Source: Poecilobothrus nobilitatus (taxonomy: Eukaryota; Arthropoda; Insecta; Diptera; Dolichopodidae). Taken from it: 64,000 nucleotides of DNA. Made by a program: the position numbers and the translations under genes. The notes under the pieces are model-generated. The model worked only from the letters and a program-made list of their open reading frames with translations. It was not told the DNA's origin and searched no databases. Position 1 is the first letter of the stretch. Every line of letters begins with the position of its first letter. The stretch is from positions 143,230,660 through 143,294,659 of the forward strand of contig OX352772.1 of NCBI GenBank assembly GCA_947095535.1, written 5' to 3'. Below are positions 63,965 through 64,000 of the stretch, one piece after another.

Positions 63965-64000
63965 AATATTATATTCTACTATCCAGCTTCTCTAGATAAC

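Overview
The window is intergenic insect DNA made almost entirely of transposable elements, most of them inserted into one another. I found no ordinary host gene, tRNA or rRNA. The insect assignment, possibly a fly, rests on several features. These are an errantivirus-type LTR element primed by a tRNA-Ser-like site, RNase H-bearing LINEs with insect-type ORF1s, mariner and PIF/Harbinger relics, a P-element/THAP9-like gene, TATAAATA and TCAGT promoter motifs, and a CCGT-repeat tract of the kind common in fly repeats. The sequence is very AT-rich and nearly every coding region carries stops or frameshifts.

Layout. 1-9,962: four copies or fragments of one RNase H-bearing LINE (here LINE-A), with a Jockey/CR1-like LINE (LINE-B) inserted in the first. 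9,963-15,010: relics of a PIF/Harbinger transposase, Harbinger-associated repeats, a LINE fused to a mariner transposase, and a MADF-like fragment. 15,010-17,200: a 142-152 bp tandem repeat and a foldback MITE. 17,309-18,340: a lone terminal inverted repeat (TIR) of the Polinton family that recurs below. 18,341-20,890: a LINE fragment, AT-rich DNA and a 353 bp MITE with perfect 100 bp arms. 20,891-39,671: a Jockey-type LINE (LINE-D) split by an env-bearing errantivirus (22,269-38,385). The env gene of that errantivirus is itself split by an I-type LINE (LINE-E) and a P-element-like THAP gene.

39,681-62,708 is the centrepiece: a complete Polinton/Maverick (adintovirus-like) element with 1.1 kb TIRs and a perfect 6 bp target duplication, GACTTA. 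It encodes protein-primed DNA polymerase B, a chromodomain integrase, an adenain-like protease, a double-jelly-roll major capsid protein, a penton-like minor capsid protein, two adenovirus X/VI-like proteins and several small unidentified proteins. No packaging ATPase was seen. Its penton/X module is tandemly triplicated (period 3,658 bp). Its late genes show a compact layout: stop/start overlaps inside gene groups, and between groups a TATAAATA box that contains the stop codon of the preceding gene. Polymerase, integrase, capsid and protease genes all carry lesions, so this copy is dead.

62,715-64,000 holds the C-terminus of a second polymerase of the same family. Orientation and order suggest that the TIR at 17,309 and this fragment are the two exposed parts of an older Polinton split by about 45 kb of later insertions.
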